Source of the DNA: Chrysoporthe austroafricana
Lineage: Eukaryota; Ascomycota; Sordariomycetes; Diaporthales; Cryphonectriaceae
Direction of reading: 5' to 3'
NCBI GenBank assembly: GCA_001051155.2
Contig: JYIP02000004.1
Span: 683,576 to 747,575, forward strand
DNA length: 64,000 nucleotides
Both the position numbers and the translations under genes were made by a program. Below are positions 9,278 to 21,200 of this stretch, one piece after another. Numbering within the stretch: position 1 is the stretch's first letter; every line of letters starts with the position of its first letter. The notes under the pieces were generated by a model. That model did no database searches. It was given only the letters and a program-made list of their open reading frames with translations, and was not told the DNA's origin.

Positions 9278-12200
9278 TTACCAGCGTACCCTCGATCTCG
9301 AAAGATCTCTTCCCCTTTCGAGGTCCTCGCTGAACCTTGTTTTCCGCTCGTCGAGACTCGGTCTCGTCCACGATGATACACCGTGCCCACTTCCAATACT
9401 CGGCTTTCGCGCGCCATACCGTATCGGCGACAGGCCCAGCCTTACGTGGTCGTACTGATCTCTGTCGAGACTCATCCTTAGATACGTCTCAGGCCCGTCG
9501 AGACCGCGTCTCTTCCAGTTCATTTCCTCCGCGATTGACCGTCGGTATGCTGTCGATGCGCCACCAGCTGTGGTTGGCTTCTCATTGTCTGTCAACGGCC
9601 AGGGTGGGACATCTGCCGGATGGGCTTCCTCTTTTTGTTTGTCGCGGAGGCACTTGAAATACTTCCTGACGCCCCTGACAATATTCTTCCAGGCGTCTGA
9701 TATATCGTGGACGAGGAAGGCTGCTGCCACGAAGACGAAGGAGATAGCAAGACCAATGCCAAACATGTACTTCGAGACGTACCCGATGGTGAGACGGCCA
9801 CCCCAATCCTCAAGATTTATGGCAAAGAAGGCGGCTATAAAGGACATGGGCAGAAATATGATAGTGACGATGGTGAAGACCATGATTGTTTGGCCTGTGC
9901 AGATGTCAGCACACACGAGGAGCGATCTTCAATCGCACCAGGGTACACGAACCTTGCTTGGCAGCAATGATAGCCTGTTCACGGGCGAATCGTGCCTCCA
10001 GAGCGTTTGAGTGCTTCTGCTTCAGATCCAACAGATTTGTCAGGCTGACCAAGATACCTGCGGCTTGGTCGTTCATACTCGCAACGTCCTCATGCCGCTC
10101 TGCAATGAGGCGCATCTGCTCCGAAAAAAGCTGCTTGATGTCCTTCCGGATCGGTTCCGTGGTCTTGCGGCTACCCTCTACGTCCAGCTCCTGCTCGACA
10201 TTCAGCTGGAGCTTGTCCAGCACCGACATCTGCATGCGCAGAACGACGGCGATGATGTTCAGCTCGTCCTGGATGTCCTTGATCTCGGCGAGGAACTTGG
10301 TCTCCGAGTGGATGTTGAGGAGGTCGTCTGTGAACTTTTCTTCGTTTTGGCTGTCGCTATCGCGATGATGTCGCTTGAGCCATTGCGTTGCTTTCTCTGA
10401 GGCCTTGTTAAACTTCTCAAACAGCTTCGACTCTTCGTTCATTACATTTCCGATGCTACTTTCAAACATGTCCAAGAATTGGAAATCCTGCTCCTCGATA
10501 CGGTGCCGGTCAAACATGCCTGCACAGCGATTGATAATCACCATGGCGAGGTCATAGACTGACTTTATTTGGCCCCTCGGTTTTGCATTTGTCTCTTCGA
10601 TAATTCCATCAACCACGTTCAATGGATCTTGTTTCTGCTGGCCCCATCGTTGTGGGAAACATGTGATGACAGTATCTGGACATCTTGTTCAGTGATCTTG
10701 TTTCGTTCTCGGTCAAACGAAGCTTACCGCTACCAAGTATCCACATCCAGAGCTGATCCACCATGAACAGTTTGGGATCTTCATGCTTCCGGTGCTTTTG
10801 ACAGTACCGCGACACAACTTGATCGGTATCCCGCTGAGTAGTGTCGATCCCATGGTAGAAGAATTGATCCAAAGTTCTCCTAGGATGGAGGTATCGCTCC
10901 ATATACGCATTAACAAGGAGTTCATCTCGGGAAGCGTTGTTACGCGGCGGCTGGCCCTGCTGGGCTCTCTCAATCGCCGCGGTCATACTGAGCCGCGCTG
11001 TATGGGTCTCATAATGAAGGAAAGGCATCTATAGAACACGAATTAGCCTTCAACCTCCAGAAAGAGCAAGATTCTTTAGAATCGACCCACGAAGAGCACC
11101 ATTTTGCCGTCATTTACCAATTGCCTGAAGGCCTCGGTGGAGGCGAAGGACGGCGGTCTGCTTTTCAGCTTAGCTTCTTTGCTTCCCGGTGGGTTGCCGG
11201 GATTGCCTTTCTTTCTTTTCGGTCGCTGGGGATGGCGTTCGGCTATCTGCTCAGACTTGCTCTTCTTCTTGACGTCCGGTTTACCCAGGCTGTTTTCGGA
11301 GTGTTCTGTCGTGATAGACTCCGCTCCATTGGTCTGGCTCGATGCTCCATTCTGCTCGCCTGGCTGCTCGACCACAGACCCAAGGGAACTGTCTTCCTTA
11401 CCTGCTCTCCGGCTCGGAATGCGTCTGCAATAATGTCTCATGAAGTTCGCGTGTGCCAGCGGACCTCGATGCTCCTGATCAAAGCATTTAACCAGCGCCT
11501 TGAAGCCCTCAACGTCGCGATGACCCCCTTCGATGAAAGACTTCGCAAGCAGAGTATCTACCCAGGCAATGTTATTGGCTGGTAGATGGATCCACCGGAA
11601 ATCCGGTACCCCTTCGATGTTCTTGGTGAGGACTGGCACAGTTGCCTTCTCAGTCTTCTCGTCCCAGCTGTACAGCAAGTCATATACTGTGTACTTGCGA
11701 ACGAGCTGTGTTTTGATTTCCGAGACGCCGCGCACCTGGAACTTCCCGATATCCACAATGGTAGCCTCAAATCTCTTCGAGGCCTCCCGAGCGGCCTCCG
11801 ACAGCCTGTGCCCGTGTCGTGCTGAGGATAGCAGCTGAACGATGCTGCTATAATGTCTCTCGGCGGCGCAAATCATCGGTGTCCTTTCGAACTGATCTTT
11901 TCTGTTCAAATTGATCTCGGGTCTCTCTAGAAGCAGTCTGACAACTTCTTCATGCCCGTTAAAGGAGGCCCAGTGAAGGGCGGTCATATGGTTCGAGAGC
12001 TCCGCGTTGACATTCGCGCCTGCGTCCAACAACTTGGCAACCACCGCGGTGTGACCTCTCTCCGCTGCATTGATCAAGGGCGTCCACCGGCCATCGGATG
12101 TAGCGTCGTGCTTGGCGCCGTGACTCAAAAGGAGCTGGACGACGTCCAGCCAGCCAAGCTGGCTCGCGAGATGGAGTGCCGTCTTCCCACGGTTCTGGGT

Positions 12201-12999
12201 GGCGTTTACATCAGCTCTCGTCCCGGATTTATTGCTCAACAGGCAGCGTGCGAATTCGAGAAGGTCGTTGGTGGCGGTCCAATGCAGGGCCGAGCGCTTG
12301 GTCGAGTCCCTCCTATTCGGGTCGGCACCTTTGTCGAGAAGCAGTTTTACGATCTCGACATTCCACTTGCTAGACTTTTCCGATGCAAGAAATAGAAGGG
12401 GCGTCCGGCCGTCTTCGGCTCCCGCCCTGCCGTCCTTATCTAGACCGCCATCTGGATGCGCACCAGCATCAAGAAGGGTCTTGACGATAGAGGTGTAGCC
12501 CCGCAGGCCAGCCACGCACAGGGCCGTCCGCCCCGTCTTGGGCTGTCGCCAGTTGGGATCCGCCTTCCGAGACAGTAGCTCCTTGACGATGGCCAAGTTA
12601 CCAACCTCAGCGGCCTTGAAGAGAGGAGACAAATCCTTGTCCGTTCTCGGGTGAACATCTGCGCCAGCCTCGAGCAGCAGGCGCAAGATAGTGAGACTGC
12701 CTTTCGTCACGGATTTAACCTTCGCGAGAACTTGTCAGCGAATCCTGGGCCTTCCAACAGACTCCTAAGATTCCCCGGGTTTTCCCCGGAAAGGGGGGGG
12801 GGCGCTTCCCAGGGCAGCAAGGTTCACTAACCAGGGCTTGCCTCAAGGCATCATGGTCTGCTGGTGAAGTCCACTTCTCTTGAGATAGCACCTCGCGAAC
12901 TCGCGTCTCGTTGCCAGAAAGGGTCACGCTCAGCAGTTTGATAAGCTTCTGCACCTGCTCCGGCGCGTTGCTGCTGGATAGACTGGCCGTGGCCGCCAT
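9278..12999 (-). CDS. Ankyrin-repeat protein with C-terminal CorA-like membrane domain
   Basis: Five exons (12832-12999, 11091-12719, 10728-11028, 9953-10675, 9278-9894) join in frame to 1145 residues. Residues about 60-365 are eight or nine ankyrin repeats (TPLLFLA, KTALHLASQLGWLDVVQLLL, MTALHWASFNGHEEVVRLLL). A basic, disordered linker follows (KKKSKSEQIAERHPQRPKRK). Then comes the fungal CorA-like module: VLFMPFLHYETH formed across a splice, HPRRTLDQFFYHG, the segment WILGSDTVITCFPQRWG (also formed across a splice), long helices (residues about 700-930), and two membrane helices beginning QGQTIMVFTIVTIIFLPMSF. The CorA GMN signature at the end of TM1 is absent (AINLEDWG stands there), so magnesium transport is doubtful. 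The role is unknown; the architecture suggests a membrane-anchored sensor or scaffold. The tail is Arg/Ser-rich. Confidence 0.85.
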
Positions 13000-13506
13000 T
13001 GTCGCGTGGGAAACAGCCGAAAAACTTCACCGGCAGCGGATCTCCGGCTGCCACCCTCTTAAACTAATAGCAACCGACTGTAAGGACCTTGGAGCAGTGT
13101 CATGACAATGCTGACATACATTTTGTGGTGTCGTCTTCAGCTGCTGCAACCTATATGCAGTTGGATGGTAGAGAAAAGGATGGAAGGGGGCATTAGAGGC
13201 TAATACTAAACAGATCCCTGCAATTAATTGTTCCTGGAGATGAAATAAGGCCGCGAGTGGAGGCGACCCAGACGCACGAGGCAGGGATCAGGGGTCAGTG
13301 ACGACATTCCATGCGGGCAAACGCTTTAGTACATACATTCATGTGAGATTCTACGACATATCTCTCTCGACATCTCTCCCGACATCTCGATCCCAAAAAC
13401 CACGCGTACGTCTCACACCGAAATTCTGCTCATCAGCCCACACTGGTAGACTTCCCCTCTTCTGTCACCTTTGACCGCTTACACCCCCCAAGGAAGCAGC
13501 AACAAC
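13000..13506. promoter_or_regulatory. Divergent promoter region
   Basis: 507 bases between the starts of the ankyrin/CorA-like gene (-) and the NIF3-like gene (+). It contains pyrimidine-rich leader sequence (13370-13440) just before the plus-strand start. No defined operator was identified. Confidence 0.5.
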
Positions 13507-13912
13507 ATGGCAGCAGCAGCCGCAGCCGTGGCCAAGCGCTTCAAGCTCACCTTTCGCGTGCCGCCATCCCACCTCGAAGTCTGCAAGGAGGCTATCTTCG
13601 CAGCTGGAGCAGGTCGATACCCAGGCCCTAGCAACTACACCCACGTCTGCTTCACGGTGATGGGCACTGGCCAGTTCCGGCCTGGCGAGGCTGCCAACCC
13701 GCACATTGGGAACCCGGGGGCCATCGAGCAGGTGCAGGAGGCAAGCGTAGAGACCCTGTGCGTTGGCGAGGCTGTCACCCGCAAGGCTGTTGAGGCGTTG
13801 AAAAGGTAAGCTGCTTCAGCCTAGTCTGGTCGTGAGCTGAGCTAATGCATGCGCCAGAGCTCATCCCTATGAGGAGGTCGGCTATGAGGTCATCAAATTG
13901 GAGGATTTCTAG
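13507..13912 (+). CDS. Single-domain NIF3-like / YqfO insert-like protein
   Basis: Exons 13507-13805 and 13858-13912 give 117 residues. After an Ala-rich start, the product KLTFRVPPSHLEVCKEAIFA then AGAGRYPGPSNYTHVCFTVMGTGQFRPGEAANPHIG, ending RAHPYEEVGYEVIKLEDF, matches the PII/CutA-like domain that is inserted in bacterial YqfO/NIF3 proteins and occurs alone in many fungi. GAGRIGNY-like and TGQFRP-like motifs and HPYEE are the family hallmarks. The standalone protein has no established function; it lacks the metal-binding halves of full NIF3. The start is the first ATG after a polypyrimidine leader. A non-ATG frame extension to 13471 was not used. Confidence 0.8.
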
Positions 13913-14818
13913 GCAACATTGAGGTTCGTCATTTCACATCTTGGTAATTTTCAGTAGAGAGCATGGTGATTTCCTGGAAGTTTTTCCGAAGTTTACATCT
14001 TCACTCGTGCTCGCACTCTAGCACCTGCAGCCCGTTCACAAAATCTAACGCACACAAGTTCAGCCTTACAGCTCCTCGTAGCTCATATCTTATACTTGTG
14101 TCTTGACTCACCATTTTAGGATCTTGAACATCCACTGTGAGCATGGCCTGGCGGGGTGCTGGGGTGTACTCAGTATAGTCCCTGGCGGAGTAAGTGGTCT
14201 GTTTCCCTAGGCGGCTTGATGCTCATTGTGGCCAGGTGGTAGTGCATCAACAAAGGCTTAAAGAGACTGCAGTGTAGCCGGCAAAAGACTAAATGTTCAT
14301 ACTTGATCCCAAACTCGACCCTCACTGTAAGCTAATTGTCAACCACAAAGTGCCCACCACTGTTTCTGTTTCCATCATCGCTGCAGCGCTCAGGTTTAAC
14401 AGATCAGTACATCCATGCAAAAGAGAATCACGGCATGGCAGAATCACGACGTGCTTGAAACACAGGTAATATGAGACATTCAACCAGATATCATTGTTTC
14501 TAGCCCACAAAGGGGCACAGCCGGCATCATACAACACACCAAACACAACACATCGACACACACCCCCATACCCGGTCCACTAAGAACCAAACCACATTAC
14601 TCATCGCCGACAACTCGAGAAGATGAATCCAGAAGACGACTTGTTCGTCCTGATCTCGATCCCGAGCAGTCTCAAATACTCTCAGCTGCACCGCCTCGTA
14701 TCCGGACCGCACCATGTAGGCGGAGGGTCTGGCCTAGTAACCCATTCCTTCCATTCTATTGTTACTTTTGGTTGCCGAGCATGCGCCGTTCGCGCCCGCA
14801 ATTGCTGCGCTTAGTTAT
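13913..14818. other. Convergent intergenic region
   Basis: About 900 bases between the stops of the NIF3-like gene and glutamate dehydrogenase. It will contain both 3' UTRs. Several frames of 60-80 codons exist on both strands, but none has recognisable coding character. Confidence 0.45.
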
Positions 14819-17800
14819 CTAGTCTAATGCGATCTTGGACATCCTCTTGGACATGCTGTACCCAAAATTGTTAGCATGTGCAAGTTGGTGGGGCGACAGC
14901 ACGACATTGTCTTGGAAGAGGCGGGGAACTCACAAATCATAGAAAGCGAACTGGCTCGGCTGGCTGCCAAACTCATACACGAATCGACTAGCCAGGTACG
15001 AGCCGAAGATGGCACAGAGGTACGTATCAGGCACCCTCTCGATTATGGTATCGAGACCAATCTTGTCGAGCAATAGCTGCGGGAGCGCGTCCCTGAGCAC
15101 AGCCTTGCGGATCCTCTGGTTCTTCCACAGGTCACTCTGCTGAAGCTCCTCGTCGAGTGTGGTGATCGCGACAGACAGCTTATCGGAGAGGACTGAGCGA
15201 GAGACGCCTGTCTGTTCATGCTCCCGCCAGATGGCCTCGAACTCTAGACGGGCATTCTCGCGGATCTTGGCCTGAACCTCCTTCACATAGGCCTGGTAAA
15301 AGGCCGGCGCGTTACCCTTGGCGTCGTGGCACATATGCTGCACGAAACCGGCGTCGTCGAAGCTCAGCGATGCGAGGACCTCCAGCGATGAGGACGTTAC
15401 TCCTCCCTTGTTCGCACTAGCATCTTTGAACACGATACAGCCGGCCTCCTCGAGGCGCAGCTTAGCGTCTTGCGTGATGAACAGGTTGGCGCCCTCCACG
15501 ATGTATGGGATTGTCGACTTGCCATCCTTGATGATCTTGGCAACACTGACCAGGTCGATTGACTCGGGTCGGCCTCCACAAGGGACAAACATATCTGTCA
15601 GACCGGCGTCACGCAAGTGATATGTGTTCCGGAAGGACGTGCCGTTGCCAACAAACTCGCCGCTAGGCAGAGTGATGTTAGCATCGTCGCACAGGATCCG
15701 ATAGCCATCCTTAGACAGCTTGGACATGTCGAACTCGGAGATCATGACGCGCTGCTTGGCCAGACGGATGAGCTCCTCCTTGTCAATTCCATTCGGATCA
15801 ACGAGCACACCTGATCCATCAACGATGGAGGTGTACTTCTCGTTGCTGAGGAGGATCTCGTTGCTTCCCAGATCGCCGTCGGGACCACCAGTCTGCATCT
15901 TTCTCACCGTGGCGGGGTCGAGATTGAGCTTGCGGTAGATACCCTTGACGTACTCGCGAACGCTAAGTGTTGTCATGCCGTAGGAGTCATGAGGAATACC
16001 GCCAAGTCTGGGAGACTTGCCCGTGAAGAATGACTTCCACCACGGTGCTCCACGAGCTCGGGCGTGCTCTGTCGCCCAGTCGACAAGGTCGGCAGTGTTC
16101 TCGTCGGGGCCCATGAAGATGATTTCTTGTTTGCCGTAGAGATCCACAATAGGATTCTTGATTCCGGGCGTTTCGGCGGGGAGGAGCAGATCCAGAATAC
16201 TGTCGATGTACTTCTCGAACGCCTCTCGTGCCTTGTTCTGCTGCTTGGGGTCCAGCAAGATCACACCCTTGGAGCCGCCCTCGGGAATGTCCTTGTTCTT
16301 CCTCTGCTGAGTGCTGGCCAGACCATAGTTCTCGTCAAACATATTCCGAGCATTGATGGCATAGGCCTCCTTGCTGCGGGATTTCACAATACGGATACCA
16401 CCACGAGCCACATCCTTGAAGCGAAGATGGAAACCACGGCACTCCGCGGAGATGACGAGGAACATACCAAACAAGGGCTTGGGGTATTCGACGTCAGGAA
16501 GGAAGGTCGGTTTCAAGCGAAAGCTGAGGGCCACCTTGGTGGGGGTGAAGTAGTTGGTCTTGAGAATCGCGCTGTTGAATGTTCGGAACGCGTTCATGAC
16601 CATCTCTTCGTGCTCTGTCGACACCTGTCTCGCGATGAATTCTTTCAACTTCTCATCAGACATCACCTCAGTAGCTGGCGTAGGAGCAACATTGTGGTGG
16701 TCGAATTCGGGGCCAACGCTGAGATGCACGTTGGCAAACGAGGCGTACAAGGTCTTGATGAGCTGAGGATACGAAGCGATGATCTCGAGGATGTAGTCGG
16801 GGGTGAATGTCTCAGTCCTCAACCTGCGCTTCAGTTTGGAAAGAATTTCCTGGTGTGCACTCTTCCGGGAGTCTAAAGCCTCGGACAGAGAGACATATTC
16901 TGATCCGAGGCGGTTCAAGAAGTGCTGCGTGAAGACCCACACGCAGTGTCCATAGATGGTCTCCTGAAGACTCAGTTCTCCAGAGGCAAAGAGCGAGTGC
17001 AGCTTGGTCTGAGGAATGCAGTATAGGAGCGAGACCTCCTTCATGATCTGATGGATGGACTGATTGAAAGGAGGATATCCGCTGCCGAGGTTGGTCGCAG
17101 GCCTGAGGTAGATACTCATGACCGTTATGCCATTTGAGAACTGCTCGACATATTTCCTGGAGCTCGTAACACCGTAGTAGTGGTATAGGTCGGAGAGGGC
17201 GCTAAACATGCCCCTGGCCGTGCGTGAGCGGAAGGCCACGACAAGGCGCTTCTCATAAGACCCAGCGTGGTCGAAGACCTCGATCACTGGACCAGTGCGG
17301 CTGACGGCAACCTCGATGATCTCCTTGTACATCTGCTTCGTGTTGTCGGTGGCCTTGGCAAGGAACATGCGGTCGCTGATAACCTCCAAGCGCGTCTCGT
17401 TGGGGTCAGCCTTGGGTTCGACGAACTGGCACTGGTAGACGAAGTAGCATCGCAGGGACACCTTCGAATCGGCGTTGCCGTCTAGACCTCCGGACGAACG
17501 GAAGGTCTCCACGCGGAAACGGTCGCTCAAGTTGCCGTCCAAGTACTTGTTTTCCAACCTGGTCTCGAAACGAGGGCCTCCAATGGCACTCTTGCCGGGC
17601 TCGCTGGTATCAATGTAGATAGCATGATCCCTGGCCTCCATATCGAGCCTGATCTCCTCCCGCCCGTCCTTGCGCGAGGAGGCAGCAACCTTGGCAGCAT
17701 ACAAGGAAGTGATGTGATCCGCGATGACGGACGTTGCCTCAAGCTGGAAGTAAACATCATCAATCCCGAGTTCATTGTAGAACCATGCAATCTGCGCTTC

Positions 17801-18274
17801 CACACGGTCCTCTGGGATCCAGCCATTCTTCAGAATCAGAGACTTGACTGTGGACCGGCAAGTTAGTATCTCCAAGGGGAGCGGCCAGGCCATGAGGCCA
17901 TGTGAGACGTGTTATTGCTCACCCTCCTTCATCTGGTCTGCCTTGCCAATAAATGCCGGGGCAATGTACCCTACTGTGGCAGACCGCAACACCCTGTAAC
18001 CATTGCCGTTGACCTTGGCGGGTATGCCATGGCTGACTGAGGTGGGCTGAGGAGATGCGTGACGGGAAGGGTCTTCCCTAAGCTTCTCTACCAGCTTGTT
18101 GCCGGGACTTGAAGGTTGTGATGTGGAAGCCATGGTCATGACGTCGTCCGAGTCGGCGACGGTTTCGTCTGAGGAGTCAAAGGGATCTATGTATGTAGGA
18201 AAACTAGAACATTTGAAGTCAGTCCTGATGGCCAGTTCTGGCGCTACAGGCAAGGTTAGGGCATCAGTCGCCAT
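14819..18274 (-). CDS. gdh2: NAD-specific glutamate dehydrogenase (large fungal type)
   Basis: Three exons (17923-18274, 14934-17847, 14819-14855) give about 1100 residues, the size of the large NAD-dependent enzyme. It oxidises glutamate to 2-oxoglutarate and ammonium when amino acids serve as carbon or nitrogen source. The first exon ends YRVLRSATVGYIAPAF..ADQMKE and splices to VKSLILKNGWIPEDRVEAQIAWFYNELGIDDVYF. The catalytic part contains FKDVARGGIRIVKSR, EGGSKGVILLDP and GPDGDLGSNEILLS, with C-terminal FVYEFGSQPSQFAFYDF. A 37-base last exon restores the usual end (MSKRMSKIALD). Start 18274 is the ATG nearest the conserved region; another in-frame ATG lies at 18373. The N-terminal 80 residues are Ser/Pro-rich and may carry regulation. 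Confidence 0.92.
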
Positions 18275-21200
18275 GGTGAGAGGGTAGGAAGGTGAATGGT
18301 GGGAGGGGAATATTGGCTGAGTTGTAGGCGCTTCATGGAATTGACCTTGCCCCGGGACAATGTCCAAGGGCATGAGAGGACGAAGGAGGACCAAGGTGAT
18401 ATATAAAGTATGCGAAGGGCCGTGGTTATCTCTGTGAGAACAGCGGCATCCTTGTACCGCGGCCAGCCCGCCAGGCCATGACGCCCCCCGTGAGCCAGAT
18501 ACGGTTGTGTGTTGGGACGTGCAGGGACATCAAAGGTACTAGGCTCAAGCTTATGCGTTCGCCGTACCTTTGGTATGTAAGGAAGTATCTAGTGATACCG
18601 CGGTCGCAATAGTAGGTCCATGCTGTAGCATTCCCGCGGATCAGAAACAAGGACGAAAGGAAAAAACGATGCGGGATGTGAGATACGGTCAGGTCCAAGA
18701 CGGGCGTCAGCGAGCCCGCAGCGGCCAACAGCGTGGCCGGACCCTATTTCCGTTTGCCTTCAGGCCAGAAGGAGCGGCCAGCCATGGCCCGTCCCAAGAG
18801 AAGCGGTTTGTTTCGCTTGTTTATGGGTCTGACCTGCACCTGGAAACGGCACAACGAAAAGGAGAGAAAAGTGACAGCCGCGCCAGGTCGAGACTAAGAC
18901 AGCCACTGGCTGTCATCTCGTCCTACCGGTAGTAATCGCAGACGAGCTCTTGTATTCCAGAGGTATCTAGACCTGGGCCCCGGGCTCGAGAATCGGGGCG
19001 CACAGGAATGAGCCTTGGTCATAGATCTTGGTAGCTCACTGCCATGTGGCATGAGGCAAGTTGCTGCTTGGTGTACTTGTGCGGTCTGCAAATGCCATCT
19101 GCAACCACTTCGGGACTGGGTGGACCGGGGGGGGTCAAGGATGAGGGCATCAGAGGCAAGGTGATGGCTCTTCACCGCTCTGGGTCTCAACCCACAGTCT
19201 GATAAGGACAGGTCTGTGTTCTGCACTTTGTGGTTCTCGTGTTGGGGCTGTTGATATGAACAAGCTTGAAACTCAGACGTACCGTCTCGGCTGATCCGTG
19301 CCTGATTCGTTGGACGGTTCGTTGGAACGAATGACGCGCCGGTGGACGAGAAAAGGCCCGAGTGGGAGCTTCTAAAGCAAAGACAACCTCCGACGGGGAG
19401 ATTTCAGATGATCGTCCTGGACGAGACAGGAATCTCGAACTGATCGTCCCTGGGCAAGGAAGTAAGAGGAAAGGCCCAAGGGATGGGTGTATATCACTGC
19501 GCAGGCAGGTGTGGGGCAGCTTTTACGGATGCGTGACAACAAAGGACCGGGTCTCAGATAGCTGGCCGTTCTCTGCTCGTCAATCGGTCAGACATGAATG
19601 GAGGATCTGACCGCCAGGTACCAGAAGTCCAGCGCCGCGAGGAGCTAGGAACGAAATACAACAGGGTGCGTACCGTTGCTTTTTTTGGGTTGACCTCTTG
19701 GTGGGAAAATCCAGCTGTCAATAGTGGAGTGTGGGACGACTTGATAGACTGACTTGGTTGGACCTCGATTCGCGTTGTCGACGTTCGCTCGGAGCTCCCT
19801 GGTCTTCCTATTTATCGCTGTCAAGACCTGGCCAGAGAACACAGCATGGATCAGGGGCTTATGATGAGAAAAACATAAAAAAAAATTAAGATCAGGGACA
19901 GGAAACACTGGCAGAGCACCGCAACTCAATTCCTCGTACCAGCCCTGATGTCATGGCCCAGCCCGATGGAACTGCATTCCCCTGAAGAAGACAGCAAGAT
20001 CGAGAATGCGGTTCGAGATAAGCTGCTGCCAATGGCGGGGCCTCCTCGGCGGCAGTCACCCGAGAGATCCACGTCGGGACACGCCAGCCCCCTGAGGCTG
20101 GCGCACCTTGGGCTGAGCGCAGCTAGGCCGTTCAGCCGCAGTACGTTGCCCAAGTGGGCGGCGTGTCCATTGGGTCCCCAGGAACAAAGGCGCCGGCGGA
20201 CCCGAGGGGGAAAGAAAACGCCAGCGAGGGTGGCGATCACGCCCAACCTGCGTTCTGGCGAAGGGCATGTGGACGACGGGTCGAAGGTGAGGAGGACCTA
20301 CCAGCAGCGGGATTCTTGTCACCTAAGGCGTCGATGTGTCGATTGTTCAAGCCAAGCCGCGGTGCTGATATTTGCTTGTCTCGAGGCTGCTATCTTGCCA
20401 CGCTTGCCTTCAGACTGAAAAACCTCGCCCTGCCGGGAAGTGACCGAGCCATTTTATAAGATCGTCAGTCTCACTCGAGTCTCTCAAGCTTCATGCACCA
20501 TGACTCGATGGGGTAAGGTTTTGACGGCTTGTCCATCGTGGCGTTCTCTGCACGCACGCGTAGGAATGACATTCCCCTTGGCCAGCAGCAGGCATGGCCC
20601 CAAGCACCACCAAGGTGTGCCCCAGATTGTCGAGTCAGCGGCGGCGATCACAGCCTAGCCTTGATCTGGATCACGTCCTCGAGGCCTGATTCGGGGCACC
20701 TGCGCGCCGGTACCTGAAAAAGCGGGCCGCGAGACCGCCTTCACATGCCCCGGTGTGACGAGGAGAAACGGGTATTCGAGGCTTTCTGGACCATACAAGC
20801 TTTTCCCATCGCCAGTGAGCTATTTTCCTTCGCAGGATCCGGCACAGGGTGACAGGGTGGCCAGGCTCGAGTTTCCATTTCATCTCTAGCGCAATACGTC
20901 CCTAGCCTGACGTGCCTACAAGTATACGGACTACCATGGTACAGGCTCCACCGCTCCGTACGGAGGACCCACTCTCGGGCGTCGAAGCCGACATACGAGA
21001 GAGCTGTTGCTCACGTAGAAGCAGCCAGGCGCATAATAGTCATACAAGGTGAGAGGCTGTTCCGGCCAGCAGCTCCGGACGACTGCGGTGCTACATGGCT
21101 GTGCTGAGCTCGGCTCGGTATAGCTCGGCCTGGTACCAGCATTCGCCACAGCTCCTCGGTGTTGGGAGCAGGATGTCGCCATGCCTGGACCTTGCCGTCT

